A program made the translations under genes and the position numbers. A stretch of 64,000 bases of DNA from Francisella sp. SYW-9. GTDB lineage: Bacteria > Pseudomonadota > Gammaproteobacteria > Francisellales > Francisellaceae. The stretch is taken from positions 91,380-155,379 of the forward strand of contig NZ_VXKQ01000001.1 of the NCBI RefSeq assembly GCF_008711465.1. The letters are read 5' to 3'. The notes under the pieces are model-generated. The model did no database searches, was not told where the DNA came from, and worked only from the letters and a program-made list of their open reading frames with translations. This document shows positions 1 through 9,164 of the stretch, in pieces. Every line of letters starts with the position of its first letter. Positions within the stretch are counted from its first letter, which is position 1.

Positions 1-1053
1 AACCCTGATCTAGAATTTAAGCAAAAGATATTAAAATTAAATAGGCTAGCTATATCAAATTTAGACTCATTAATAAAAACATATGATATAAAGTGCCAAT
101 GGTCAGCAGCAGGTAAATATCAAGGAGCTGTTGGTTCTCGAGGAGAAGATTTTCTTAATCATTTTGAGAAGTTATTAAAAGAGTTAAAAGAAGAATATAA
201 AATTGTTGAGAGAGAGTCATTAGCTAAAGTTATTGGCACTAATTATTATAGTCGAGCTATCTATACTCCAGGAACTTACTTAGTACAGCCTGCAGCTTTA
301 ATCAAAGGTCTTGCAGATTCACTTCCAGAGAATGTAACATTATTAGAAGAATCTCCTATATATAATATAAATAAAAAGGCTGATAAGTGGGAGTTACTTT
401 CATCTACGAACAATAGTATAAATACTTCAAACTTACTACTTACAACAGGAATATTTACAAGAGAATTTGGTTATTTAAAAAATAGGATGCTTCCAGTTAT
501 GACTTTTGCTAGTTGGACGCCACCTCTAACTCAAGAACAGCTTATTTCTTATAAAGGGCAAGCAAATTGGGGATTAACTCCAGCAGATCATGCAGGTACT
601 ACTTTACGAATGACTTTAGATAATAGGCTACTTATTAGAAATACATATAGATATGTACCTAAGTATGGGGCTAGTCTTAAACATAAGTTTCTTCAGAAAG
701 TATATCTTAACCATCTTGGAGCTATAAAAAAACGTTATCCAGAAGTTCCAGATCTAAGGTTGTCTGATACCTGGGGAGGGACTTATGCAATCTCGCGTAA
801 TTTCACTAATTTCTTTGGGCAATTCCATGATGGAGCATATGCTAGTGTATGTGATAACGGTGTAGGTATTGCATGGGGAACGATTTCAGGAATGTTACTA
901 GCAGATATGGCAGTAGGCTCATACTCAGAAGAACTTAATTATATAAAAGAAGTTACAGGTATGCCAGCTCTTAATCCACCAGGGCCACTATCTCATTTAG
1001 CAGCTGAATTTAGAATGAGTTTAGCTAAATGGAAAAGTGGTAGTGAAATCTAG
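1..1053 (+). CDS. FAD-dependent oxidoreductase (DAO family), 5' truncated
   Basis: The reading frame is open from base 1 to the TAG at 1051-1053, so about 350 C-terminal residues are present and the N-terminal FAD-binding GxGxxG segment lies outside the window. The C-terminal part contains RNTYRYVPKYG, DTWGGTYAISRN and DNGVGIAWGTISGMLLADM, the last resembling the second FAD-contacting region of glycine/D-amino-acid oxidase-fold (PuuB/OrdL-like) enzymes. Such enzymes oxidise amine or amino acid substrates using FAD; the substrate here cannot be told. An MFS transporter starts 51 bp downstream on the same strand, so the two may share a substrate pathway, which is inference. Confidence 0.75.
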   Translation, partial: NPDLEFKQKILKLNRLAISNLDSLIKTYDIKCQWSAAGKYQGAVGSRGEDFLNHFEKLLKELKEEYKIVERESLAKVIGTNYYSRAIYTPGTYLVQPAALIKGLADSLPENVTLLEESPIYNINKKADKWELLSSTNNSINTSNLLLTTGIFTREFGYLKNRMLPVMTFASWTPPLTQEQLISYKGQANWGLTPADHAGTTLRMTLDNRLLIRNTYRYVPKYGASLKHKFLQKVYLNHLGAIKKRYPEVPDLRLSDTWGGTYAISRNFTNFFGQFHDGAYASVCDNGVGIAWGTISGMLLADMAVGSYSEELNYIKEVTGMPALNPPGPLSHLAAEFRMSLAKWKSGSEI

Positions 1054-1104
1054 AACACTTATTATTTGAATAACGAATTTTTATAAAAAAGGGGCTTTTA
1101 AAAT

Positions 1105-2385
1105 ATGCAACAAAATGAACATCAAAAAATTAGTTTAGTAGGTATATTGATATGGTTGATACCAGCAATATTTTTTATGTACGAATTTCTTTTAAGAACT
1201 TTTTTAGGTTCAATATCTAACGATATTATAAAAGATCTAAATTTAACGATACAGCAGTTTACAACTATAGGTTCGGTCTATTATATATCGTATGGACTTA
1301 TGCAGATGCCCGTTGGCGTATTAGTAGATAAATTTGGTGTTAGAAAAATATTAGTTGTATCATCAGCTTTTTGCGCAATTGCAACATACTTCTTTGCCTG
1401 CTCAGATAGTTTTATGATGGCTTTGTGGGGCAGATTTTTGCTTGGCATAGGATCTTCTTTTGCTTTTGTTTGTCTATTTGTTACTGTTGCTAACTGGTTT
1501 CCTAAAAAATACTTTGGTTTTTTCTCTGGATTATCTCAGTTTGTTGGAACTTTAGGTCCTATACTAGCAGGCGGGCCTTTGATCTCATTTATATTAAGCT
1601 CTAATCTTAGTTGGAGAGTAGCTTTAACTTATGTGGGATCTTTTGGGATAGTAATAGCTATCGCATCTTTAATTTTCTTTAGAAATAAACCTCGATCATA
1701 TACAGTTCAATCTATACAAACTAATACAAAAGAAAAAGAGCCTATTACAATAAGACTTAAACGTTTATGTAAGATTAAACAAGTTTGGTATGTTGCTATA
1801 TTTGCTGCGATTGTATATGCTCCTTTATCCGTTATGGGAGCAATACTAGGCACAAGTTTTCTACGTACTTGTGGCTTATCTCATAATGATGCAGCATATA
1901 TGATTTCTATAGCATGGATTGGTTATGCTATAGGATGTCCATTGTTGGGCTACTTATCGGATGTAATGAAAAGACGGAAGCTATTTTTTATAATAAGCTC
2001 TTTATTCGGTTTAGTTAGTACGCTATCTATATTGTATTTTAATTTAAATAGTACTTGGTCATATGCTATTATGTTTTTTCTTTTAGGGGTAGCTGGCTCT
2101 GGTCAGAATTTAGGGTTTCCAGCAATCTTAGAGAATAGTAGCCCAGATATAAAGGCAAGTGCGATAGGAATAGGTGTTGCATTTGTGATATTGCTATCAG
2201 CTGTGTATCCAACAATTGCTGGTTTCTTTATATCACTAAATGATAATGGAGTAACTAATGCTAATAATATTAGCCATACTGCTTATGTACATGGTTTGAT
2301 GTTATTACCAATATCTTATGTTATATCTTTACTTTTTGCTATTTTTTTCTGTAAAGAAACTTTCTGTAAACAGGTACATAATTAA
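1105..2385 (+). CDS. MFS transporter (Francisella phagosomal-transporter-like)
   Basis: A 426-residue protein with about 12 hydrophobic helices. The MFS loop 2-3 signature appears as MPVGVLVDKFGVRK, and a large cytoplasmic loop (KPRSYTVQSIQTNTKEKEP) separates the two six-helix halves. AAGGGGC lies close upstream of the ATG. The short YEFLLRT-containing N-terminus and overall size resemble the Fpt group of Francisella MFS proteins implicated in nutrient or amino acid uptake in the phagosome; this is family resemblance by eye, not a search. It follows the truncated oxidoreductase by 51 bp and may be cotranscribed. Substrate unknown. Confidence 0.75.
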   Translation: MQQNEHQKISLVGILIWLIPAIFFMYEFLLRTFLGSISNDIIKDLNLTIQQFTTIGSVYYISYGLMQMPVGVLVDKFGVRKILVVSSAFCAIATYFFACSDSFMMALWGRFLLGIGSSFAFVCLFVTVANWFPKKYFGFFSGLSQFVGTLGPILAGGPLISFILSSNLSWRVALTYVGSFGIVIAIASLIFFRNKPRSYTVQSIQTNTKEKEPITIRLKRLCKIKQVWYVAIFAAIVYAPLSVMGAILGTSFLRTCGLSHNDAAYMISIAWIGYAIGCPLLGYLSDVMKRRKLFFIISSLFGLVSTLSILYFNLNSTWSYAIMFFLLGVAGSGQNLGFPAILENSSPDIKASAIGIGVAFVILLSAVYPTIAGFFISLNDNGVTNANNISHTAYVHGLMLLPISYVISLLFAIFFCKETFCKQVHN

Positions 2386-2425
2386 GAATTCTCTTAAAAA
2401 TATTTTAATTTTGCCTTTAAATATT

Positions 2426-2454
2426 TTGACAAATGCTTGAGCTTTTTTTATTAT
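2426..2454 (+). promoter_or_regulatory. sigma70-like promoter of the MFS gene at 2566
   Basis: TTGACA at 2426-2431 is followed after exactly 17 bp by TATTAT at 2449-2454, a near-consensus sigma70 promoter. The expected transcription start is near 2461, about 105 bp before the ATG at 2566, and falls on the Fur-like site at 2461-2477. This is a visual match only. Confidence 0.6.
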
Positions 2455-2460
2455 CTGTAA

Positions 2461-2477
2461 TTAATAATCATTATCAT
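2461..2477 (+). promoter_or_regulatory. Fur-box-like operator
   Basis: TTAATAATCATTATCAT contains the palindromic core ATAATCATTAT and matches the 19-bp Fur consensus at about 15 positions when aligned by eye. It begins 6 bp after the -10 hexamer, so a bound repressor would block initiation. The exact reverse complement of all 17 bases occurs at 58631-58647 upstream of oppA. Confidence 0.6.
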
Positions 2478-2565
2478 GCCTTATTTATAACTATATTTCT
2501 TATCTTTATATAGGTTTATAGATAATTAAGTAGGTAAATTAATATATTTAATTTTAGGAGAGCAA

Positions 2566-3774
2566 ATGCCTAATCATACTAAGTCAGCTTTAAGCTTTGT
2601 TTTATTAACTTGGTTTTTAGGGAATCTAAATGTTTATTTTTTCATGCCATTTTTACCATTGATCAAACATGATTTTATGGCTTCAGCAGTGATAGTTCAA
2701 TACACTATTTCAATATTTTATATCTGCAAAGCTGGTGGAATGCTAATTTTTGGTACTGCTGGGGAAATAATAGGTCGTAGGAAAGTCATGCTAATCGGTA
2801 TAGCTATGATTTGTATAGCTAGTTTTGTGAGCTTATTTATCACTGATATGAGAGTACTTTTAATTTGTAGAATGTTTCAAGGTTTAGGCGTAAGTGCTAC
2901 AGTACTAATGGGCCGTACAATTATCAATGATATTTATGAAGGCAAAGAGGCTGCTCGCGTATTTAGTAAAATAATGTTCGCAGCATGTATTATTATTACA
3001 TTACTACCGATATTAGGTGGATATGTAGCTAAGTTAGATAGCTATAAAATAGCATTTTTTGTAATAATGGCTTATACATTAGTCATTGGATTATTTGCTT
3101 ACTTTTTCTTACCTGAAACTTCTAAGACTGAAAATAAAGAAAAATTCGAGATTTCTGCGGTATTTAAATACTATCTAACAGTTATAAGAGAGAGATATTT
3201 CTTAGCATTTATTTTATGTACTATTTTTGTAGTGGCAGGAGAGTCTGTATTTGATACAGCTTCACCATTATTAATGATGAATACATATGGTTTTTCAACT
3301 ATTAGTTATGGGTATTTTGTAAGCTTTATGTCATTGATTAGTTGGGTTGGTATTTTAGCTGCAGGTGTGCTACTTAAAAAATATTCTTTAGAGGAGATTA
3401 TGGGTGTTGGCGCTATATTATCACTAATTTCTGGCTTAATTATTCTTTTACAAATATTCTCAGGCACTATTCATTTAGCTTTCTTCATAATAAGCATGAT
3501 TGCATTTTTCTTAGGTAGTGGTTTTATACTTACAGTATTTAATGTTGGGGTAGTTAAAAATCATCAAAAAACAGTAAGTATTGCATCTTCAGCATCACTT
3601 TTCTTATATTTTTCATGTTCTGCATTAGGAAGTTTTATTATTAGTCACTTCTCTAATAAGACTATTATGCCTCTTGCTATTGCAATGATCATATTATGTT
3701 TTATTGTATTTTTATTCTGGCTTGTACTTTTAGCACCATTAATAAGGCTAAATTCTAAACAAAATTATGCATAA
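2566..3774 (+). CDS. MFS transporter, Bcr/CflA-like subfamily
   Basis: A 402-residue protein with about 12 membrane helices and the MFS motif GTAGEIIGRRKVML between helices 2 and 3. The N-terminal layout (NVYFFMPFLPLIKHDF) and RMFQGLGVSATVLMGRTIINDIY resemble Bcr/CflA drug-proton antiporters. AGGAGAGCAA precedes the ATG at normal spacing. It is a single-gene unit behind its own promoter and a Fur-like site, so iron-repressed expression is predicted. That makes export of an iron chelator or siderophore-like compound worth considering alongside drug efflux; the sequence does not decide between them. Confidence 0.8.
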   Translation: MPNHTKSALSFVLLTWFLGNLNVYFFMPFLPLIKHDFMASAVIVQYTISIFYICKAGGMLIFGTAGEIIGRRKVMLIGIAMICIASFVSLFITDMRVLLICRMFQGLGVSATVLMGRTIINDIYEGKEAARVFSKIMFAACIIITLLPILGGYVAKLDSYKIAFFVIMAYTLVIGLFAYFFLPETSKTENKEKFEISAVFKYYLTVIRERYFLAFILCTIFVVAGESVFDTASPLLMMNTYGFSTISYGYFVSFMSLISWVGILAAGVLLKKYSLEEIMGVGAILSLISGLIILLQIFSGTIHLAFFIISMIAFFLGSGFILTVFNVGVVKNHQKTVSIASSASLFLYFSCSALGSFIISHFSNKTIMPLAIAMIILCFIVFLFWLVLLAPLIRLNSKQNYA

Positions 3775-3926
3775 TTGAATAAGTTCTTCTTATTGCTAGT
3801 TAAAGTTATATTAATATTAGACATTAAAAGTGTGCCATTACAATTAAATAATCTACAAGATAAAATTCTATAGGCAGTGAAGCTTACTAAAAGAAGAAGC
3901 TGCTAAATAAATTACAGAATTCAAAG

Positions 3927-4547
3927 ATGTATCATAAGGTAGAATTGAGTATGAAAGCAACAGATTATTATCACAATATTAAGAAGAAATGGGAATTAGA
4001 GTATCCATCTTCAAATAGTCTTGATCAAGTTTGGGATTTTTATCTAGAGTGTGGTTATACAGAGCCTAAGAAGTTATTAGGGTCGATATTAGATAAGGTC
4101 AAATGGAAGAAAAATAGAATGTTAGATTATGGCTGTGATAATGGTCTAATGCTAGATTTTATTTGTAATAAATACCCTGTATCTGGATTTGGAGTAGATA
4201 TTAATGAAGCATCTATTAATTCTGCAAAGAAAAATCTACCACAATATAACTTTAGAACTATAGATGGGATTAATATACCTTATGATGATAAGTATTTTGA
4301 TCTAGTTTTTATCAGTGCCGTTGTGAAGCATATTCGATATGAGGATAGAGTAAGTTTTTATAATGAAATAAAACGAGTTGCAGATCAGGTTTTTATTATA
4401 GAAATAGATGCAAAAAAGAAGGAGATCTATCCGTATGAGTCTTGGAAGTTTTACTATTCTAATTTTGAAGAAGAATTTGCTCAGCATTTTAAGCCAATAG
4501 TTACTCATCATGAGGCAGGAGATATATTGGGGCTATACGAAGTATAA
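3927..4547 (+). CDS. class I SAM-dependent methyltransferase
   Basis: A 206-residue protein with a Rossmann-type methyltransferase core: motif I is MLDYGCDNGLMLDF, followed by the acidic end of strand 2 in GFGVDINEAS and motif IV-like YFDLVFISAVVKHI. It would transfer a methyl group from S-adenosylmethionine to an unknown acceptor. The start is uncertain: an in-frame ATG at 3951 would trim eight residues, and AAGG at about 3935 could serve it, while 3927 has no clear ribosome binding site. It stands alone between two convergent transcription units. The 150 bp upstream contain short coding-like fragments interrupted by stops and may be a remnant. Confidence 0.75.
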   Translation: MYHKVELSMKATDYYHNIKKKWELEYPSSNSLDQVWDFYLECGYTEPKKLLGSILDKVKWKKNRMLDYGCDNGLMLDFICNKYPVSGFGVDINEASINSAKKNLPQYNFRTIDGINIPYDDKYFDLVFISAVVKHIRYEDRVSFYNEIKRVADQVFIIEIDAKKKEIYPYESWKFYYSNFEEEFAQHFKPIVTHHEAGDILGLYEV

Positions 4548-4666
4548 TATTAAATTAACTTTTATGCTTTTCATTGATTAAGCTTTACCATTAGGTATTT
4601 TCAGAAATATTAGAAGATTACTGTGAAGCTATTACTTCAAATTATTAATAAGATTTTTTAAATATT

Positions 4667-4707
4667 AACAATTCAACTTTTCAATACTTAAAACAGATTG
4701 AATTGTT
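4667..4707. terminator. Inverted repeat between convergent genes, likely bidirectional terminator
   Basis: AACAATTCAA (4667-4676) and TTGAATTGTT (4698-4707) form a perfect 10-bp stem with a 21-nt loop. It lies between a plus-strand gene ending at 4547 and a minus-strand gene ending at 4723. The stem is AT-rich and the T tracts are short, so termination strength is uncertain. Confidence 0.45.
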
Positions 4708-4722
4708 TTACAGTAGACTTTA

Positions 4723-5043
4723 TTATCTAACAACTACAGCTGTACCATAGCAAAAAACTTCTGTGCCACTAGTATTACCACCGAGACTACTAGAGTCATA
4801 TCTAATCGCGATAATAGCGTTAGCACCTAGCTTTTTAGCTTCTTCAATCATCTCCTGCTCAGCGTGTAGTCTAGCTTCTTTACAAACATTTGTATAAGAG
4901 GTATTTTTGCCTCCAATAATATTTTTTAGGCCTCCTAAAATACCTTGAGTAATAGTTGGAGTACGAACAATGATTCCTGTAACTAGGCCTTTATGCTCAA
5001 GAATTTCTCTTTTACCAAGATTATCTGCTGTAGTTAGTATCAT
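4723..5043 (-). CDS. YbjQ/UPF0145 family protein
   Basis: A 106-residue soluble protein matching the YbjQ (putative heavy-metal-binding, UPF0145) family in length and layout. It has an early [11 protein letters not shown] strand, a [10 protein letters not shown] turn, the helix [23 protein letters not shown] and a final GTAVVVR strand. These proteins form pentameric shells in known structures, and their function is unsettled. It is the last gene of a closely packed minus-strand run, 24 bp after the methyltransferase. Family assignment is good; biochemical role is not known. Confidence 0.85.
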   Translation of the reverse strand: MILTTADNLGKREILEHKGLVTGIIVRTPTITQGILGGLKNIIGGKNTSYTNVCKEARLHAEQEMIEEAKKLGANAIIAIRYDSSSLGGNTSGTEVFCYGTAVVVR

Positions 5044-5067
5044 GACTATTCCTATAGATTTTAAAAC

Positions 5068-5679
5068 TTAGTTTTTATACTTAGCTAACCAAATTGTAGC
5101 ATAACCACAGTTAGGATCTTCAACATTAAGAGAAAGTAGCTCAAAATTATGTTTATGAAGAAGTTTTTTATATTCTGCTTGGCTCAGTGATGCGTGATAA
5201 AGTATCTCACCACCATTATCGCTATAGATTTCACCTTCAGCAGTTCCTGAGGTAAATACTAATATACCATTTGAAGTAATATGATCTTCGAATACTTTAA
5301 ACATACTTCTCTGATCTGACTTATTTAGATGAAAAAAACTATGCCAAGCAATTATACAGTTAAATTTTTCATTTAGTGAAATACTTCTCATATCTTGATA
5401 GATACATTTCATATTTGGTAATTCTTTAGATGCTAAAGCAATTTGTTTTTCACTCGCGTCAACACCTGTAACTTCAAAACCATTTTTAATTAAATATTCT
5501 GCAATAGGCTTTCCAGTTCCACAGCCTAAATCAAGAATTCTATTATTTTTTTTAATTAAAGAGACTATTTGATCAAGATATGGTTTTTCAGATAGATCTA
5601 ATGAACGATGTTTGTGAAACCAATTAGAAATTTTATTGTAGGTTTCACAAACATTTTCTTTAGCATATTGTTTGTTCAT
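5068..5679 (-). CDS. class I SAM-dependent methyltransferase
   Basis: A 203-residue protein with a clear AdoMet-binding core: motif I ILDLGCGTGKPIAEYL, strand-2 acid in EVTGVDASEKQ, and the motif IV region FNCIIAWHSFFHL. It belongs to the small-molecule methyltransferase class (Methyltransf_25/11 type). It starts 9 bp after gor and is followed 24 bp later by the YbjQ-like gene, so it is probably part of the xthA-to-ybjQ transcript. Acceptor substrate unknown. A link to thiol or oxidant metabolism is suggested only by its neighbours. Confidence 0.8.
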   Translation of the reverse strand: MNKQYAKENVCETYNKISNWFHKHRSLDLSEKPYLDQIVSLIKKNNRILDLGCGTGKPIAEYLIKNGFEVTGVDASEKQIALASKELPNMKCIYQDMRSISLNEKFNCIIAWHSFFHLNKSDQRSMFKVFEDHITSNGILVFTSGTAEGEIYSDNGGEILYHASLSQAEYKKLLHKHNFELLSLNVEDPNCGYATIWLAKYKN

Positions 5680-5688
5680 AACCTATAG

Positions 5689-7047
5689 CTACATAGTTAC
5701 AAGTTCTTCAGAACTAGTAGGGTGGATAGCTATAGTATCATCAAAGTCTTGTTTAGTTGCTCCCATATTGATAGCTACCGCAAACCCTTGCAGCATTTCA
5801 TCAACATTTAGACCAATCATATGACAACCAACAACTTTTTCATTTTCACCAGTTACAACTAGTTTCATTACAGTTGGCATTCTATGACCTGAGATAGCAC
5901 AGTATAGAGCTGTAAATCTAGATTTATAAACTTTTACATTATCATCGCCATATTTTTCTCTAGCATCTTTTTCAGATAAACCGATTGTACCAATAGCAGG
6001 GTGAGAGAATATAACTGTAGGAACATTTTGAAGGTTAGCCTTCAAGTTAGTTTCACCATTGAAAAGTCTACGAGCCAGATACCTACCTGTTTTAATCGCT
6101 ACTGGAGTCAGTTGAGGCACACCTGAAGCATCACCTAAAGAATATACGCCATCAACATTTGTCTGACACCATTCATTAGCAGGTATTACACCTTTTTTAG
6201 TTATTTCTATATCAGTATTTTCTATACCAAGATTATGAGTGTTAGGAGCACGACCTGTTGCCCATATTAGAGTATCAACATCTTCGAATATTTTACCAGT
6301 ATCTGTAGTTATCTTTAAATTTTCACCAACTTTTTCTACTTTAGTAATATTTGTATGGTTCATTACTTTAAGATTTGTCATCTCCATACATTCAACTAGA
6401 GTATCACTAATATCATTATCAAAATCCATTAAAGGCTTATCTCTACGCACTACTACAGTAGTGTCAGTACCATGAGCATTTAACACACCAGCGATTTCAA
6501 CACCAATATAGCCACCACCAACGATAACAGCTTTTTTAGGAGTCTCTTCTAACTCAAAAAACTCATCTGATGTGATACCTAGCTCAGATCCTTCAATATT
6601 ATTTAATACAATAGGGTAGGCACCTGGAGATATAAAGATATGATCTGCAGTTATCTCAGTACCATCATCTAAAACTATAGTTTTATTATTTTTGAATTTA
6701 CCCCAATTATTAAAGTGAGTGATATCCCATTTATCTAATAATCTGTCATAGAAACCATGAATATTACCTATATACTTAGCTCTTTTTTCTTTTAAAGTAG
6801 CCCAGTTAAAACCTTTAACTTCAACATCAAAGCCATAGCCAGCAACATCATGCTTTAACTGCTCTGCGAGCATAGCACCATAAAACATCGCTTTTTTAGG
6901 TACGCAACCACGATTTACACATGTACCACCAAGTTCACGCTTCTCAATAATTGCAACTTTTTTACCAAATTTAGCAGCTTGTACGGCAGATGCTATACCA
7001 CCAGAGCCACCACCTAAACTTATTACATCAAAGTGATTATTTTTCAT
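5689..7047 (-). CDS. gor: glutathione-disulfide reductase
   Basis: A 452-residue flavoprotein disulfide reductase of normal Gor length. The N-terminal FAD motif is GGGSGG (about residues 12-17), the redox pair is [13 protein letters not shown] (Cys43 and Cys48), the NAD(P)H-binding motif is [14 protein letters not shown] with downstream VVVRRDKPL arginines suited to NADPH, and the C-terminus carries the active-site [11 protein letters not shown]. It reduces glutathione disulfide with NADPH in the cytosol. AGGAAAG precedes the ATG. It lies between an alpha-carbonic anhydrase and a methyltransferase; gshB is also in the window at 50.4 kb. Confidence 0.95.
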   Translation of the reverse strand: MKNNHFDVISLGGGSGGIASAVQAAKFGKKVAIIEKRELGGTCVNRGCVPKKAMFYGAMLAEQLKHDVAGYGFDVEVKGFNWATLKEKRAKYIGNIHGFYDRLLDKWDITHFNNWGKFKNNKTIVLDDGTEITADHIFISPGAYPIVLNNIEGSELGITSDEFFELEETPKKAVIVGGGYIGVEIAGVLNAHGTDTTVVVRRDKPLMDFDNDISDTLVECMEMTNLKVMNHTNITKVEKVGENLKITTDTGKIFEDVDTLIWATGRAPNTHNLGIENTDIEITKKGVIPANEWCQTNVDGVYSLGDASGVPQLTPVAIKTGRYLARRLFNGETNLKANLQNVPTVIFSHPAIGTIGLSEKDAREKYGDDNVKVYKSRFTALYCAISGHRMPTVMKLVVTGENEKVVGCHMIGLNVDEMLQGFAVAINMGATKQDFDDTIAIHPTSSEELVTM

Positions 7048-7068
7048 TTTCTTTCCTATATATTTTTA

Positions 7069-7866
7069 TTACTCTTGTTCAAAAAATATTTTTCTATTAT
7101 CAGTTTTTTGGATAGGCCTATCATTATTAAAAGTCAAAATATCTCTAAATGTTTGGACCTGTTTTTTTGATATATTAGCTTTTCTTTTTAATATAATCCA
7201 TTTAACTCCTTCAGTACATGGTGGAGTTGTTAGAGATCCAGTATATTCATAAAAAGAATGATGTCCATTTGGAAGGGGGCTATCATCTTTATTTACAGTA
7301 AAGCTAAATGTATTAGTTTCACCAACTTTTTTAGGAATATGTGGCCATATCTTGTTTATAAACGGATTAGTTTTTGTGTCATTATATTGATAAAGCAATG
7401 CTAACACAGCTATTTTGCCATCTTTTGAAATATTTACAAAGTGAGCTTCAAATGGGTACTCTTTACCATCTATATAGTTTTCACTTGGAGTATGGAAATG
7501 CATTTGTTTTAATTCATACTTTTGCTTACCAACAAATATATAGCTGCCTGGCTTAAATAAAATTTGTATTGTGTGACCATTATTTAATATTGATTTGACA
7601 TGTAGATGATAGTCAATCTTTACTCTATCTGACTCATTACCTTTAGCAGCTTTTGTAGTGACTAAGTTTATAGGAGACTGTTGTTCTCCTATAGCGCACT
7701 CTTTATATTTTTTAGACAAGTCACCCCAATGTTCAGGACCTTCAGCTCCAACATATCCCCACTGAGCATTTTCTGTAGTTTTACTATTTGAATATGCAAA
7801 ACTAAAAATACTAAAAGAAGATGCTAAAACTAGTCCTTTTAAAACGCTTTTATATTTTATTTTCAT
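7069..7866 (-). CDS. cah: periplasmic alpha-carbonic anhydrase
   Basis: A 265-residue protein with a Sec signal peptide (about residues 1-26, ending SFAYS). The alpha-carbonic anhydrase signature follows: WGYVGAEGPEHWGDL, QQSPINL, zinc ligands in QMHFHTPSE (His123, His125) and EAHFV (His142), and GSLTTPPCTEGVKW. Cys57 and the Cys in PPCTEG are placed as the usual disulfide pair. It interconverts CO2 and bicarbonate in the periplasm, where it could aid CO2 supply or acid resistance. It sits 48 bp downstream of another exported protein and 21 bp upstream of gor. Confidence 0.92.
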   Translation of the reverse strand: MKIKYKSVLKGLVLASSFSIFSFAYSNSKTTENAQWGYVGAEGPEHWGDLSKKYKECAIGEQQSPINLVTTKAAKGNESDRVKIDYHLHVKSILNNGHTIQILFKPGSYIFVGKQKYELKQMHFHTPSENYIDGKEYPFEAHFVNISKDGKIAVLALLYQYNDTKTNPFINKIWPHIPKKVGETNTFSFTVNKDDSPLPNGHHSFYEYTGSLTTPPCTEGVKWIILKRKANISKKQVQTFRDILTFNNDRPIQKTDNRKIFFEQE

Positions 7867-7914
7867 TTATTTTTCCTAATACAATTTTTACTATAGCTTT
7901 TAAGCTTTGCAATT

Positions 7915-8634
7915 TTAACCTTTTAAGTTATAAATATACAGAGGTTTAGTTACTTGGCCGTATTTATCTACTTCACCGAAGCCTATAGCTTTTACTTTAA
8001 AACTTGCTGGTTTTAATTTAGTGTTTTGTATTATTTGATCAAAATTTTTTTCAAAGTTGGCTCTAGCTTTATCACTATCTAAATCAGCAGCTAATATACT
8101 AAAATGAGGGTTAAACTGATTAAATGTATTTGGTGAACCATATTTTTTGAAAGACTCGAACTTAGTAGGATAGTATTTTACCCAACTAGGAGCAGGGTAA
8201 TCTTTATTTCTATATTTAGACAAGTCAGTTACAACTTTATTTGATAGTTTTTGAAGCTTTGGAGAGTTCTGAATATTTAACATTACAAAGCCACTTTTAC
8301 CAGCTATAAATTTATCTGTTTTAATTTCAAATGAAGATGTGTTTTTAGCGATTTTGGCTAATTGTGTTTTAATATCTGGAATATTTTTCTTATCAAAACT
8401 TGTTAAATAAAGTGTTAAATGTACTGGGTGATTCTCAATAAAAGGTTTTGTATTATACTTTTTAAGAATGTTTGTTTTCTCTAGAGAGTCATCAAAACTT
8501 CTAACATATTTAGTTGCCTTATCAGAGGGGATAAGGTAAATATTATATTGCTTAAGACTTTCTGCAAATACATTACAAGTTATAAGTATTATAGAGATAG
8601 TTAGTAATAGTTTAGAAAATATTCTTTTATTCAT
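7915..8634 (-). CDS. exported 2H phosphoesterase-like protein
   Basis: A 239-residue protein with a signal peptide (residues 1 to about 24, ending NVFAE). Two HxT/S motifs about 105 residues apart, HLT at 72-74 and HFS at 177-179, each sit in a hydrophobic strand, the hallmark of the 2H phosphoesterase fold (LigT, CPDase, 2',5'-phosphodiesterases). Known members hydrolyse or ligate 2',3'-cyclic or 2',5' phosphodiesters. Export is unusual for this fold; a periplasmic or secreted member could act on RNA ends or cyclic or oligo nucleotides outside the cytosol, which is inference. It lies 4 bp downstream of the kinase gene. Confidence 0.65.
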   Translation of the reverse strand: MNKRIFSKLLLTISIILITCNVFAESLKQYNIYLIPSDKATKYVRSFDDSLEKTNILKKYNTKPFIENHPVHLTLYLTSFDKKNIPDIKTQLAKIAKNTSSFEIKTDKFIAGKSGFVMLNIQNSPKLQKLSNKVVTDLSKYRNKDYPAPSWVKYYPTKFESFKKYGSPNTFNQFNPHFSILAADLDSDKARANFEKNFDQIIQNTKLKPASFKVKAIGFGEVDKYGQVTKPLYIYNLKG

Positions 8635-8638
8635 TATA

Positions 8639-9142
8639 TTAATACTCCTTTATTTGATCTATGAGGGTTTTTAGTGAGTATTCTATATTAAAACCTGCCG
8701 TATTAATTTGTATTATGTCTTGATTCCAGGTTTGATAATCTTTATCTAGTATATTTTGCCAAGTAGGGTACTTATCTGGATTTGATTTATATCTAGTTTC
8801 TACTCTATTTTGATGAATTTGTTTATCACTACAGATAACTTCGATATTTATTACTTTGGTAGAATTTACTTGAGATAGTTTATTCCATAACTCTCGAGAC
8901 TCTAAAACAGGGTTGCAACAATCTATAATTACACTTTTGCCAAGCTCAAGATTTTCTTTTGCTTGATAGTAAGCAATTTCATAACCTTGTTTAGTTAGCT
9001 TTTGAGAATATTCTTTTTTTAGATAGTATTCGATTGTATCTATTCTAAAGTAGACCGTATTGTGTATAGCTTTTGCAAGAGCTTTAGCTAAAGTTGTTTT
9101 GCCTACTCCTGGTAGACCTGAGAATATATAAGCATGCAACAT
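8639..9142 (-). CDS. small P-loop kinase / AAA ATPase domain protein
   Basis: A 167-residue protein whose Walker A motif GLPGVGKTT lies at about residues 9-17. FRIDTIEYYL follows as the substrate-binding or switch region and VIIDCCNP as the Walker B-like strand. The arrangement resembles the AAA_33/zeta-toxin-like group of small-molecule or nucleoside kinases (gluconate or chloramphenicol kinase type). The phosphate acceptor cannot be inferred. It is tightly packed between an SDR gene (22 bp) and the exported 2H phosphoesterase gene (4 bp), suggesting cotranscription. Confidence 0.7.
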   Translation of the reverse strand: MLHAYIFSGLPGVGKTTLAKALAKAIHNTVYFRIDTIEYYLKKEYSQKLTKQGYEIAYYQAKENLELGKSVIIDCCNPVLESRELWNKLSQVNSTKVINIEVICSDKQIHQNRVETRYKSNPDKYPTWQNILDKDYQTWNQDIIQINTAGFNIEYSLKTLIDQIKEY

Positions 9143-9164
9143 ATATTAACCTTTTTATTTAATG

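Noticed and set aside
3775..3926. Possible gene remnant before the methyltransferase
   Set aside because: Short coding-like pieces (LLKEEAAK) appear in different frames with stops, but nothing long enough to name; not listed as a feature.
7069..7866. Possible beta-carbonic anhydrase
   Set aside because: His-x-His zinc ligands and the WGY/SPINL signatures are of the alpha class; beta enzymes use Cys-Asp-His-Cys.
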